DNA of 21,333 nucleotides from an uncultured Bacteroidales bacterium (GTDB lineage Bacteria; Bacteroidota; Bacteroidia; Bacteroidales; Marinilabiliaceae), in the NCBI GenBank assembly GCA_934699135.1, contig CAKUVM010000029.1:1-21333 (forward strand), written 5' to 3'. The notes beneath the pieces were generated by a model, which was not told the origin of the DNA, searched no databases, and saw nothing but the letters and a program-made list of their open reading frames with translations. Positions 1 to 9,200 of this stretch are shown in pieces. The first letter of the stretch is position 1. Every line of letters starts with the position of its first letter. A program made the position numbers and the translations under genes.

Positions 1-563
1 CCAACGCTCAGTCCGTCAATTCCATCAAGCACGCAAGAGACATAGTCAAGTGGGCCTATGAGGCCAGCGTTGGCGACGTGTCTAAGCTCTTCCTTTGCGA
101 TGATGAGTTCGTCTTGGCTCTCCTCACAGGTGAGCAGGAGAAGGGCTACGCCAAGGTATCTGACGTCTCGGCGGGCATAGCAAGCCAGATCCGCCGTGAC
201 AAGAAGGCCGAGGCCGTCACTGCCGCCACGCAGGGCAAGACCCTGGCCGAGATAGCCGCGCTCTACAATGCCAAGGTAGATTCCGCTGCCGCCGTGTCTT
301 ACGGTCTCAACAGCGTCCCGGGCGCTGGCATGGAGCCTGCCCTCGTAGGCAAGATCGTTGCTTCAGAGAAGGGGAAAGTATTCTCTGCCGTCAAGGGCAA
401 TAATGGGGCCTACGCTTTCGAGATCATTGACGCTCAGCCGCAGCCGTCCACAGAGGAGCAGGTGCGCAACGCATATGACCAGCGTATGCAGTCCATAGTC
501 TACGCCATCCGTCAGGCTGTGACAGATGTGGACATTGAGGATAACCGAATCAAATTCTACTAG
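1..563 (+). CDS. PpiD/SurA-like periplasmic peptidyl-prolyl isomerase, C-terminal part
   Basis: Partial gene: the frame is open from base 3 to the TAG at 561-563, giving 186 visible residues, and the start lies left of the window. The visible part matches the end of the Bacteroidetes SurA_N/PpiD-type foldases (usually about 700 residues). It opens with a parvulin-like segment (IVKWAYEASVGDVSKLF, then a stretch around GEQEKGYAKVSDV) and closes with the tail DNRIKFY, typical of this family. Family members are anchored in the inner membrane and help outer-membrane proteins fold in the periplasm. The N-terminal anchor and main chaperone domain are not visible, so PpiD type is inferred from the C-terminus only. 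A strong terminator follows 30 bp after the stop, so this gene ends its transcription unit. Confidence 0.8.
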   Translation, partial: NAQSVNSIKHARDIVKWAYEASVGDVSKLFLCDDEFVLALLTGEQEKGYAKVSDVSAGIASQIRRDKKAEAVTAATQGKTLAEIAALYNAKVDSAAAVSYGLNSVPGAGMEPALVGKIVASEKGKVFSAVKGNNGAYAFEIIDAQPQPSTEEQVRNAYDQRMQSIVYAIRQAVTDVDIEDNRIKFY

Positions 564-592
564 GCCGGCAACGCGTAGAGAGAAATAAGCGC

Positions 593-632
593 AAAGGCCG
601 CCGCTCGTCAGGGCGGGCGGCCTTTGTCTTTT
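593..632 (+). terminator. Rho-independent terminator after the foldase gene
   Basis: The arms AAAGGCCGCC (593-602) and GGCGGCCTTT (616-625) are perfectly complementary over 10 bp with a 13-nt loop. A T-rich stretch follows (626-632). It separates the foldase gene from mfd. The outer A/T pairs make it potentially bidirectional. Confidence 0.85.
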
Positions 633-670
633 CCCGCGCCCTTTACATATCTCCACCAGAATAATTAGCC

Positions 671-3600
671 ATGGCAGCAAAAAACGATTTGACACCGGCC
701 AAACAGTTTCTTCGCAACTATCTCGATGATGAGCGAGTTGCCTCCATCCGCGCCCACCTCGCAGGCTCTGGGACAGCCTCGGGCTTCACTGTGGGTGGCC
801 TTGTGGCGTCGGCACGCGCGGCTGTCGTGGCGGCGTGCGGTTGTCGAAGAAATGTGGTCGTCTGTGCCGAGCGAGACGACGCTCCCTACGTCTACCATGA
901 TCTCTGCTGCCTGCTCGGCGATGACAAGGTCTTTTTCATGCCCTCCTCTTTCCGCCACGCCCCAAAGGCGGATGGATACGACGCGCAAAACGTCCAACTA
1001 AGGACTGAGGCCTTGTCTCATTTTGCTGTAGATGCGGAGGTGACGGTAGTCACTTATGCCGCGGCCATGGCCGAGAGGGTGCCGGCATCAAAAGTTTTGA
1101 GGGAGGACTTTCTCTCGCTCCATAAGGGAGACAAGATAAGCCTCTCCTTTCTTGTCGATACGCTCGTGGAGTATGGGTTCACAAGGTCCGATTTCGTTTT
1201 TGGCCCAGGGCAATTCTCTGTTCGCGGCAGCATCGTTGACTTTTTCTCTTTCGCCTCCGATGCGCCCACGCGCGTTGACTTTTTCGGAGACGAGGTGGAC
1301 TCCATCCGCAGCTTTGAGCTTGACACGCAGCTCTCGACGGAGAAGATAGAGTCAGTGAACATAGTGCCTGACCTAGGCCGCTCCGACGCATCGGCCTGTC
1401 TGGCCCCGTTCTCTGCGTCGATGCCAGACCAGGTGGCCCTGTGGTTTTTCTCGCGCTCGCTTTGCGCCGAGATGATCAATGCGCACTACGCCTCAGTCGT
1501 GGAGAGCGATGACAATGAGAACCCTGTTTCAATCGGCTCTTTCTGCAAAGCTGAAGATTGGATGTCCGCTGTCAGCTGCCGCTGGGTGGACGTGGTGGAC
1601 GGCGTCAAAGGTGCCGAGTTGGACTGCCAGACGGTGCCTCAGCCACTCTTCAAGAAAAACTTTGACCTGCTCGAAGATGACATATATTACAAGTCTGCCG
1701 ATGGCTACAAGGTCTTCCTCTTGTCAGACAACAGCCGCCAGCTCCAAAGGCTCAAAGTCATCTTGGGGGAGCGCAAACGCAAGTTGTCTTATCAAGAGCT
1801 GGCGTTGTCGCTCCATGGCGGGTTTGTAGACAAAGCGTCGCGCCTGTGCTTCTATACCGACCATCAGATTTTCGAGAGATATCAGCGATACACGCTGCGC
1901 AACGACCAAATGCGTCAGCAGCAGCAAAGCATAACCCTGCGCGAGCTGAGCGCGCTCAATGTGGGCGACTATGTGGTCCACATTGACCACGGCGTAGGCG
2001 TTTTCGGTGGCCTCGTGACGCAACGCCAGGGAGGCAAGACGTTCGAGGCCATCAGACTGACGTTTCAGGGAGGGGACACGCTGCTGGTCAACGTGCAGTC
2101 AATGCACAAAATCAGCAAATATCGCGGCCGCGACGGCGTGCCTCCAAAGGTGGAGCGGCTCGGCTCCGCGCACTGGAGCAGGCTCAAGGAGAAAGCCAAA
2201 AGCCGCGTCAAAGACATTGCCCGTGAACTTATCGCCCTCTATGCCAAACGAAAAGAGGAGCAAGGCTTCGCTTTCTCCCCAGACTCATATATGCAGCAGG
2301 AGCTGGAGGCCTCGTTTCTCTATGAAGACACCCCGGACCAGTATAAAGCCTCCCGGGCCATCAAGGCGGATATGGAACGCCAGGCCCCGATGGATCGTCT
2401 GGTGTGCGGAGACGTGGGCTTCGGCAAGACTGAGCTCGCCATCCGCGCGGCTTTCAAGGCCGTGTGCGACGGTAAGCAGGTGGCAGTGCTAGTCCCGACG
2501 ACGGTGCTGGCCTTTCAGCATTACAACACGTTCCGCTCTCGACTCAAAGACTTGCCGTGCAAGGTGGAGTATGTGAGCCGCTTGCGCAAGAGCTCTGAGA
2601 TTCGCGACGCCATAAAGAGGTTGGCGGCTGGCGACGTTGACATCATCATAGGCACTCATCGCCTCATTGGCAAAGATGTCAAGTTCAAGGACTTGGGGCT
2701 GCTCATCATTGACGAGGAACAGCGATTCGGCGTGGGGGTCAAGGAAAAATTGCGTCAGCTCAAAGTGAATGTAGACACTCTCACCCTCTCCGCCACGCCC
2801 ATCCCGCGCACGCTCCAGTTCTCACTTATGGGAGCGAGAGACCTCAGCGTACTCGCCACGCCGCCGGCCAACAGGCAACCCATTGTCACGGAGGTGCAGA
2901 CGTTTAGCGAGGAGGCCATGTGCGACGCCATCAACTTTGAGGTGGCGCGAGGCGGGCAGGTCTTCATCATAAACAACCGCATTGAGCATCTGGTGGAATT
3001 GCAGCGGGTCATAGCCCGGCTGCTGCCGCAGGTGCGCACCGTCGTGGCTCACGGGCAGATGGAGGGCACAATGCTGGAGAGCATAATGCTCGACTTTATT
3101 GATGGGGACTATGATGTTCTGCTCGCCACCACAATCATTGAGAGCGGGCTAGACATCCCTAACGCCAACACCATCATAATCAACAACGCCCACCAGTTCG
3201 GCCTCTCCGAGCTGCATCAGCTTCGCGGGCGCGTGGGGCGCAGCAACAAGAAGGCTTTCTGCTACCTTTTCGCGCCGCCACTCTCCACCCTTACGCAAGA
3301 CGCTCGCCGGAGGCTCCAGATCATTGAGGAGTTCTCCGACCTGGGCTCTGGCTTCAACATTGCCATGCAAGACCTCGACATCCGAGGGGCTGGCAACGTC
3401 TTGGGGGCGGAACAGTCTGGTTTCATCACCGACATGGGATACGAGACCTACCAGAAAATTTTGGCCGAGGCCATAATTGAGCTGAAAACGACGGAATACA
3501 AGGAGCTATTCTCCGACCCCGCCGCCGCGGCGGCAAACGACGCCATCCCGCAGTTCGTGGCCGACACGCAGGTTGACACCGACGAGGAGATCCTCTTCCC

Positions 3601-4024
3601 CGATGACTACATATCCAGCATCTCGGAGCGCATGAGGCTGTACAAGGAGCTTGACTCAATGAGCCGAGACGAGGACATTGACCGCTTCGGCCGAGAGCTG
3701 GAGGACCGTTTCGGCCCAATGCCCAGGCCCTCCGCCGAGCTGCTGGAGGTGGTCAAGATCAGGATTCGCGCGCAGAAGCTTGGCGTGGAGCGAGTGCTGT
3801 TCAAAAACAATCAGGTGACGTTTTACTTCGTCTCCGACCAAAAATCGGCGTTCTACCAGTCGCCCGTCTTTTCGGCCATCATTGGTTGGATCCAGGCCCA
3901 CCCGCGCAAGGCGCAGCTCAAACAGACGGCAGACAAGCTCAGCATGGTCATAAAAGACGTCAAGACCTTGGCAGATCTCCGAGCGCTGGTAGACGATATG
4001 GCGGCCGAGGCCAGGGTGGCGTAG
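671..4024 (+). CDS. mfd: Transcription-repair coupling factor Mfd
   Basis: Mfd is a cytoplasmic ATP-driven translocase that removes RNA polymerase stalled at DNA lesions and recruits UvrA for excision repair. The 1117 residues match the usual family length. The N-terminal third is the UvrB-like D1/D2 region. The RNA-polymerase interaction (CarD-like) domain starts near residue 429 (LNVGDYVVHIDHGVGVF). The RecG-like helicase has Walker A GDVGFGKT at 580-587, Walker B/DEEQ at 681-684, a motif VI stretch with GRVGRS, and the translocation motif region DLDIRGAGNVLG near 901. The C-terminal 170 residues fit the regulatory D7 domain. All key motifs are present, with no frameshift. The ATG at 671 is the first in frame after the terminator. 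No clear Shine-Dalgarno is seen, as is usual in Bacteroidetes. The match at 644-651 to a TAnnTTTG box is weak. Very secure call. Confidence 0.98.
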   Translation: MAAKNDLTPAKQFLRNYLDDERVASIRAHLAGSGTASGFTVGGLVASARAAVVAACGCRRNVVVCAERDDAPYVYHDLCCLLGDDKVFFMPSSFRHAPKADGYDAQNVQLRTEALSHFAVDAEVTVVTYAAAMAERVPASKVLREDFLSLHKGDKISLSFLVDTLVEYGFTRSDFVFGPGQFSVRGSIVDFFSFASDAPTRVDFFGDEVDSIRSFELDTQLSTEKIESVNIVPDLGRSDASACLAPFSASMPDQVALWFFSRSLCAEMINAHYASVVESDDNENPVSIGSFCKAEDWMSAVSCRWVDVVDGVKGAELDCQTVPQPLFKKNFDLLEDDIYYKSADGYKVFLLSDNSRQLQRLKVILGERKRKLSYQELALSLHGGFVDKASRLCFYTDHQIFERYQRYTLRNDQMRQQQQSITLRELSALNVGDYVVHIDHGVGVFGGLVTQRQGGKTFEAIRLTFQGGDTLLVNVQSMHKISKYRGRDGVPPKVERLGSAHWSRLKEKAKSRVKDIARELIALYAKRKEEQGFAFSPDSYMQQELEASFLYEDTPDQYKASRAIKADMERQAPMDRLVCGDVGFGKTELAIRAAFKAVCDGKQVAVLVPTTVLAFQHYNTFRSRLKDLPCKVEYVSRLRKSSEIRDAIKRLAAGDVDIIIGTHRLIGKDVKFKDLGLLIIDEEQRFGVGVKEKLRQLKVNVDTLTLSATPIPRTLQFSLMGARDLSVLATPPANRQPIVTEVQTFSEEAMCDAINFEVARGGQVFIINNRIEHLVELQRVIARLLPQVRTVVAHGQMEGTMLESIMLDFIDGDYDVLLATTIIESGLDIPNANTIIINNAHQFGLSELHQLRGRVGRSNKKAFCYLFAPPLSTLTQDARRRLQIIEEFSDLGSGFNIAMQDLDIRGAGNVLGAEQSGFITDMGYETYQKILAEAIIELKTTEYKELFSDPAAAAANDAIPQFVADTQVDTDEEILFPDDYISSISERMRLYKELDSMSRDEDIDRFGRELEDRFGPMPRPSAELLEVVKIRIRAQKLGVERVLFKNNQVTFYFVSDQKSAFYQSPVFSAIIGWIQAHPRKAQLKQTADKLSMVIKDVKTLADLRALVDDMAAEARVA

Positions 4025-4030
4025 GGCGCG

Positions 4031-4064
4031 GCGTCTCCCTCAATTTCCGTGGAGGCGAGGTTTT
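4031..4064 (+). terminator. Possible weak terminator after mfd
   Basis: The arms CGTCTCC (4031-4037) and GGAGGCG (4050-4056) pair over 7 bp, including one T-G wobble, around a 12-nt loop. Five T residues follow at 4060-4064. The stem is short and the loop large, so termination is probably partial at most. Confidence 0.35.
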
Positions 4065-4079
4065 TCCGTCCATAAACCC

Positions 4080-4087
4080 TAACTTTG
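4080..4087 (+). promoter_or_regulatory. Candidate Bacteroidetes sigma-ABfr -7 box for the CNNM gene
   Basis: TAACTTTG is an exact match to the TAnnTTTG -7 consensus of Bacteroidetes primary-sigma promoters. It sits 61 bp before the ATG at 4149, in the gap after mfd. A T-rich stretch at 4060-4064 is slightly too close to be an ideal -33 TTTG element, so this rests mainly on the -7 box. Confidence 0.5.
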
Positions 4088-4148
4088 AGAGCGTGCCGGA
4101 CGGCCATCGGCGTGAGCCTGGCATCACAGTGAAATAAGTGAAAGTATA

Positions 4149-5420
4149 ATGTCTTCCATCCTCATAACCAACATCGTGGTCCTCGTGACCATGCTGCTGC
4201 TCTCGGCCTTCTACTCCGGCAGCGAGATGGCTTTTCTCTCGTCAAACAAGCTGCTCATCGAGATAGGGCGGCCCAAGCACCCGCGCCTGGCCAGCATAAT
4301 AGACATTTTCTATGCCCGCCCGTCGTTGCTCATAGCCACCATCCTTGTGGGCAACAACGTCACCATGGTCATCTTTGGCCTCGTCTTCTCAGACACTGTC
4401 GGCCCGTGGTTGGGCGGCTTCGTCCACAGTTCCTCGCTCGCCCTGCTGACCCAGACCATATTCTCCACCATCATTGTCATCGTCACAGGCGAGTTCCTGC
4501 CCAAGAGCCTCATCCAGCTCAACCCCTCCACCATGCTCTACGTCTTCGCCGTGCCGCTTTTCTTCTTCTACATCATATTCTACCCCATAGCCGTAGTCAT
4601 GCAGAAGTGCGCCACGTTCTTCATTCGTTACATTTTACGCTCGCGGGCGGAGGAGGACGCTGCGGAGATTCTGCCGGGCAGGGTGGATTTTGACAACCTC
4701 GTCTCCATGCAGGCCGAGAAAAGCGGGGGAGACACCGAGGTTGGGCTTGAGGCCAAACTCATGAGAAACGCGCTCGACTTCTCCAAGATAAAAGTGCGAG
4801 ACTGCTACGTGCCGCGCACCGACATCGTAGCCATCAGCATAGAGGAGACCGTGGATAAACTCTACGAGAAATTTGTCTCATCGGGCTACTCGAAAATTCT
4901 TGTCTACCGAGGCTCTTTTGACAACATTGTGGGCTATGTCCACGTCTCTGAGATGTTCAAGGGCGCCAAGACCATCCGCTCCATGATGTCACCCATAGCC
5001 GTGGTGCCAGAGACCATGAGGGCGAACCTGCTGCTCAAGCAGTTCACCAGCCAGCACAAGAGCATAGCCATTGTGGTGGATGAGTTTGGCGGCACGTCGG
5101 GCCTCATCACGCTAGAGGATGTCTTGGAGGAGATCTTTGGAGAGATAAATGACGAGCACGACCAAGACGAGCTCGTGGAACAGAGGATTGACGACCGCAC
5201 ATTCATATTCTCCGGCCGAGTGGAGGTGGATGACGTCAACGAGAAGTTCGGCCTCCGGCTCCCCGTGTCTGATGACTATGACACCTTGGCGGGTCTCATT
5301 CTCTCCGAGGCGCAGTCCATCCCAAGGCAGGGCGAGATGGTGAAAATAGATAATTTCGAGTTCAAGATCATTCAGGCCGGCCACGCCACCATAGACAAGG
5401 TGCAGCTCACCATCGTATAA
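4149..5420 (+). CDS. CNNM/CorC-HlyC family membrane protein (DUF21 + CBS pair + CorC_HlyC domain)
   Basis: This 423-residue protein has the classic 'hemolysin family' layout. An N-terminal DUF21/CNNM membrane domain has helices near residues 3-25, 57-80, 97-118 and 128-152, with the conserved SGSE (23-26) and GEFLPKS (114-120). A cytosolic CBS pair covers about 215-335, with VDEFGGTSG at 310-318 and EEIFGEI near 328. A C-terminal CorC_HlyC domain covers about 350-423. Relatives are linked to Mg2+/divalent-cation export. In gliding Bacteroidetes the similar protein GldE assists gliding machinery, but no gliding genes are seen here. Despite the family name, haemolytic activity is not expected. 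The ATG at 4149 gives a credible N-terminal membrane helix. It probably has its own promoter at 4080. Confidence 0.9.
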   Translation: MSSILITNIVVLVTMLLLSAFYSGSEMAFLSSNKLLIEIGRPKHPRLASIIDIFYARPSLLIATILVGNNVTMVIFGLVFSDTVGPWLGGFVHSSSLALLTQTIFSTIIVIVTGEFLPKSLIQLNPSTMLYVFAVPLFFFYIIFYPIAVVMQKCATFFIRYILRSRAEEDAAEILPGRVDFDNLVSMQAEKSGGDTEVGLEAKLMRNALDFSKIKVRDCYVPRTDIVAISIEETVDKLYEKFVSSGYSKILVYRGSFDNIVGYVHVSEMFKGAKTIRSMMSPIAVVPETMRANLLLKQFTSQHKSIAIVVDEFGGTSGLITLEDVLEEIFGEINDEHDQDELVEQRIDDRTFIFSGRVEVDDVNEKFGLRLPVSDDYDTLAGLILSEAQSIPRQGEMVKIDNFEFKIIQAGHATIDKVQLTIV

Positions 5421-5486
5421 CGCGCGCATATGCCCATTTTTCAGCATTGCGCCGTTTAAATGTGCCTATAATTGAAAATATTGGGC

Positions 5487-5494
5487 TAACTTTG
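5487..5494 (+). promoter_or_regulatory. Candidate -7 box for the OmpH-like lipoprotein gene
   Basis: TAACTTTG matches the Bacteroidetes TAnnTTTG -7 box exactly. TGTG at 5461-5464 is a poor -33 element at 22-bp spacing. Transcription from here would leave a leader of about 90 nt before the ATG at 5592. That leader is unusually GC-rich, and I see no convincing structure or peptide in it. Confidence 0.5.
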
Positions 5495-5591
5495 CCGAGC
5501 GTTGTGCGGACGGCTCCCGCCACAGGTGGTGGCCTTCCTGACCCACGGCGGGGCCGACGCCATCAAGGTAAAAATATCACTAAAGCATACA

Positions 5592-6170
5592 ATGAAACAA
5601 ATTTTCTGCACTTTGGCCTTGGCCGCGGCTCTGCTCACATCTTGCCAAAAGGAGCAGGCGGGTCAGGGTTGCGCCATCGCCGCGACGGACTCAACGAAAT
5701 GTGCCATAGCCTTTGTCAACACCGACACTCTCCTCAGCAACTACGAATATGCCAAGAAGATGTCTGAGAGCCTAAACAACAAGGCCGAGAACTCAAGGGC
5801 AAACTACAACGAAAAGCTGCGAGTCTTCAACCAGGAACTCTCCGAGTTCCAGCGCAAGGTGCAGAACAACGGCTTCCTCTCTATGGAACGCGCCCAGAGC
5901 GAGCAGGCCCGACTCCAGAAAGAGGAGCTGAAGCTTCAGGAGCTTAACCAGCAGCTCAGCGCGGAACTGATGCAGGAGCAGGCGCGCGTGACCACAGAGT
6001 TGCGAGACACCGTCTCGAACTTCCTCCAGGGCTACGCCAAAGGCCGCTACACCCTCATCCTCAACAACAACATGAGCAACGACCTTGTACTCTACTCCGT
6101 CCCTGCCATAGACATCACGGCCCAGGTGGTGGAGGCCCTCAACGCCCGCTACGCCGCGGCGCAGAAATAG
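5592..6170 (+). CDS. OmpH/Skp-family lipoprotein
   Basis: A 192-residue protein starting at the ATG at 5592. The frame stays open upstream to a GTG at 5502, but only the ATG gives a proper signal peptide. The lipoprotein signal ends in LLTSC with the modified Cys at 18. Around residues 40-48 is AFVNTDTLL, the conserved beta-strand start of OmpH/Skp proteins. It is followed by a long charged, Gln-rich coiled coil (about 55-145) and a C-terminal return segment. Skp homologues are periplasmic holdase chaperones whose coiled-coil arms grip unfolded outer-membrane proteins. Being a lipoprotein suggests this copy is membrane-tethered, unlike soluble Skp. It is probably transcribed alone, between the promoter near 5487 and the terminator at 6197. 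Confidence 0.88.
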   Translation: MKQIFCTLALAAALLTSCQKEQAGQGCAIAATDSTKCAIAFVNTDTLLSNYEYAKKMSESLNNKAENSRANYNEKLRVFNQELSEFQRKVQNNGFLSMERAQSEQARLQKEELKLQELNQQLSAELMQEQARVTTELRDTVSNFLQGYAKGRYTLILNNNMSNDLVLYSVPAIDITAQVVEALNARYAAAQK

Positions 6171-6196
6171 GTCGCCCCAAGAAAGGATATTGTGTT

Positions 6197-6236
6197 GGGG
6201 AGGCTTCCGAAAGACGGAGGCCTCCCCTTTGCTTTT
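6197..6236 (+). terminator. Strong rho-independent terminator after the OmpH-like gene
   Basis: The arms GGGGAGGCTTCCG (6197-6209) and CGGAGGCCTCCCC (6215-6227) pair over 13 bp with one T-G wobble around the loop AAAGA. A T-rich run follows (6228-6236). Confidence 0.9.
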
Positions 6237-6259
6237 CTTTGCGATTGCCGCTATCTTAG
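6228..6259 (+). promoter_or_regulatory. Candidate promoter of the receiver/ATP-grasp gene
   Basis: TTTG (6228-6231) and TATCTTAG (6252-6259, 7 of 8 to TAnnTTTG) are separated by exactly 20 bp, close to the Bacteroidetes -33/-7 spacing. The -33 element overlaps the T run of the preceding terminator. Initiation near 6265 would fit the ATG at 6282 and excludes the upstream in-frame GTG at 6192, which lies in the terminator. Confidence 0.55.
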
Positions 6260-6281
6260 CGAGGCTAAAGAAGAACAGATT

Positions 6282-9200
6282 ATGGACTCTCACGACAATA
6301 AGGCCCTGTCGCCGCTCGGCTGCATAGACGCGGTGTCTGACATTGTGGGGCGCGGCCTGCCGCGGCAAGACACGCTCAACCTCGTGGCTGAGACCCTGCC
6401 AGACGCGTTTGACGGACGGGCCGTGGCGCGGATTGACTATGCGGGCCTCGTTTTTCAGACCCCGGGCTATGCCACGTCGCCCTCTTTCATAGCCGCGGAC
6501 TTTGTCACCATCGATGACAGCAAGGGGCGTGTCATCGTCTCGGCAAAACCAGGGGAGAGCATTGAGTTCACGCCCGATGAGCAACGTATGCTCACCGTGG
6601 TGGCTAAGCTGGTGTGCGGGTTCATCGACAGCTTCCGGGGCAGGGACATATACGCAAACCGCCCAAGAGAAAAGGGCGCGGCGGTGAGCGAAGACTTCCG
6701 CAAGGCCCTGACCACGGACAAGAAGCCGCTCCAGCTCTTCTTCAACAAGCAGGTCCTTGACAGATACGTGTATCTTGACATGATGAAGTACAAGATACAC
6801 AACATACTCTTCGTGGCCACGCTCTATGATGCCTTCACGCTCGAAAACGATGACGGCTTCTTTGAGCAGTTTATGGGCGAGATATACCAATACAGCCTCT
6901 TCTCGCTCCCGCGCATCACGGGCGTGGCGTCGGCGGAAGACGCCATGGAACTTATGAAGACCACGCGTTTTGATATGGCGCTGCTCATGGTGGGCATTGA
7001 CATGGACTCGCCTTTCCTCCTCAGCGCGGCCATAAAGGAGAGGCAGCCAGACATCCCGGTCTACCTCCTGGCCAGCCAGAAGAGCAGCGTGGGGGCGGTG
7101 GAGAAGAGGGCGCAAAAGACTCCGTCCGTTGACAAGGTCTTCGTCTGGGGAGGCAACTCCGATGTCATATTCTCCATCGTCAAGTCAACGGAGGACGCCG
7201 CCAACGTGGCCGATGACACCCGCATCGGACTAGTCCGCGTCATTCTGCTCGTTGAGGACTCCCCGGAATATTACTCCAAATATCTCCGAATTCTCTTCTC
7301 CATTGTCTTCAACCAGGTGCAGAAACTCTTGCAAGAAGACGACCGCAACGAGATAAACCGAGTGTCCAAAATGAGACAGAGGCCCAAAATCCTCCACGCC
7401 CGGAACTATGAGGACGCCATGTACATCATTGAGCGATACCGCGACCACCTGCTCTGCGTCATTTCCGACGTCGAGTTCGAGCGCGGCGGCAAGGCCGACG
7501 ACCGTGCAGGATATAAGCTCCTGAAAACCATACAGGCCGAGCTGCCTCAGCTGCCAACGATTCTCCAAAGCGCAGTGCCGGAAAACCGCGCCTTGGCCAA
7601 CGAGCTGGGCGTCACCTTCCTAGACAAGGACTCGGAGACGCTCCAGGCCGACCTTGTCAGTTTCCTCACAAGCAGGTTGGGGTTTGGCGACTTCATTTTC
7701 CGCAACAAGCAGGGGCGCCCCGTGGCGCAGGCCAAGGGAATCAAGGAGTTCGAGACGGTCTTCCGAAACATTCCGGCAGACAAGCTCAAGCAGCAGTGCC
7801 GCGGCTACCGCATCTCATCGTGGCTCATGAGCCGCGGCGAGATTCCGTTGGCCAGGACTCTCAACGCCATCTCTTTTGCCGACTATGCCGACCCCGAGGA
7901 GTTCCGCGCCGAGGTGCTGCGCCTTATGGACGAATATCGCGACGACAGGCGCCGAGGCAAAAAGCTGGACTATGACGAGGTGGACATGCCCGACGAGAAG
8001 AACATCATAATGCTCTCGCCCGGCAAGCTCGGAGGCAAGGGCCGCGGACTAGCTTTCATCAACACCCTCATCCAAAACCTGGACACGAGCGAGTTCGACG
8101 CCCGCATCAACGTCCGAATTCCCATCACGGCCATCATTGGCACCGACGAGTTCACGGCCTTTATGAAGCGGGGAGACCTCATGCCATACGCCATGTCCTG
8201 CCCCCCTTATGAGGAGCTTCGCGAACGGTTCAACGCCACGCCATTGTCAGACAAGCTCATGGCGCGCCTCAAGCGCTTCGTGGGGCAGGTGCGCCGCCCG
8301 CTGGCCGTGCGCTCCAGCTCCCTCTCCGAAGACTCGCTCAACCAGCCTTTCGCCGGAGTCTTTGACACATATCTTGTCCCAAACAACGCCGACACGGCAG
8401 AGGAGAACGCTGCCAACGTGGCCTCCGCCGTCAAGATGGTCTTCGCCTCAATATATTCCCCCACCAGCCGCGCCTATTTCCAAACCACCAGGGTGAACAT
8501 TGAGAAAGAGAAGATGGCCGTGGTGGTTCAGGTCCTTGTGGGCAATGAATACGATGGGTTCTACTATCCGCACATAAGCGGCACGGCGCAGAGCTTCAAC
8601 TATTATCCCGTGGCCCATATGCAGCCGGAGGAGGGCTTCGCCGTGGCGGGGTTTGGGCTGGGATATTACGTGGTGGGCGGCAGCAAGGCCTTCCGCTTCT
8701 CGCCCGCATGGCCGGCAGTGGACACTATGTCAGTCCAAGACATGGTCAAAAACACACAGGTTGACTTCCTTGCCGTAGACCTGCGCCGCAAGGCCGTGGA
8801 CTATGTCCACGATGGAGAGACGGCGCCCCTCCAGACGCTAGACATCCTTGAAGCCGAGAAACACGGCACGTTGCGCCACTGCGCCTCGGTCTACAATCCG
8901 CAAAACGACGCCATAGAGCCTGGCTTGCGGGCCTATGGCCCAAGGGTGGTGAACTTTGCGGACATCCTCAAATATGACTACATTCCCCTGCCGCGCCTGC
9001 TCTCCGTGGTGCTAGGGGCCGCGAAAGATGCCTTCGGCACCCCTGTGGAGATTGAGTGGGCTGTGGATCTGGAGGAAGACGAGAAGGGTGTGCCGTCTTT
9101 CTACCTCTTGCAAATGAAACCCATAATAACCGACCTGAGGGGCGACAGTGTGGAGGTGACGAGGCCGGCGAAAGAAGAGGCCTACCTCTTCACCACGCAG

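Noticed and set aside
5495..5591. Riboswitch or leader peptide ahead of the OmpH-like gene
   Set aside because: The GC-rich leader shows only a few short possible stems (GGCG/CGCC), none matching a known riboswitch core, and no separate credible short peptide.
6192..6281. GTG start at 6192 for the large ATP-grasp protein, adding 30 residues
   Set aside because: The added stretch is encoded by the terminator hairpin and the predicted promoter. The ATG at 6282 fits the -7 box at 6252-6259.
5793..7115. A 440-codon open frame on the minus strand
   Set aside because: It lies antisense across the OmpH-like gene, a strong terminator and the start of the ATP-grasp gene. Its His/Arg/Val-rich composition is typical of a shadow frame in GC-rich DNA and matches no family I know.
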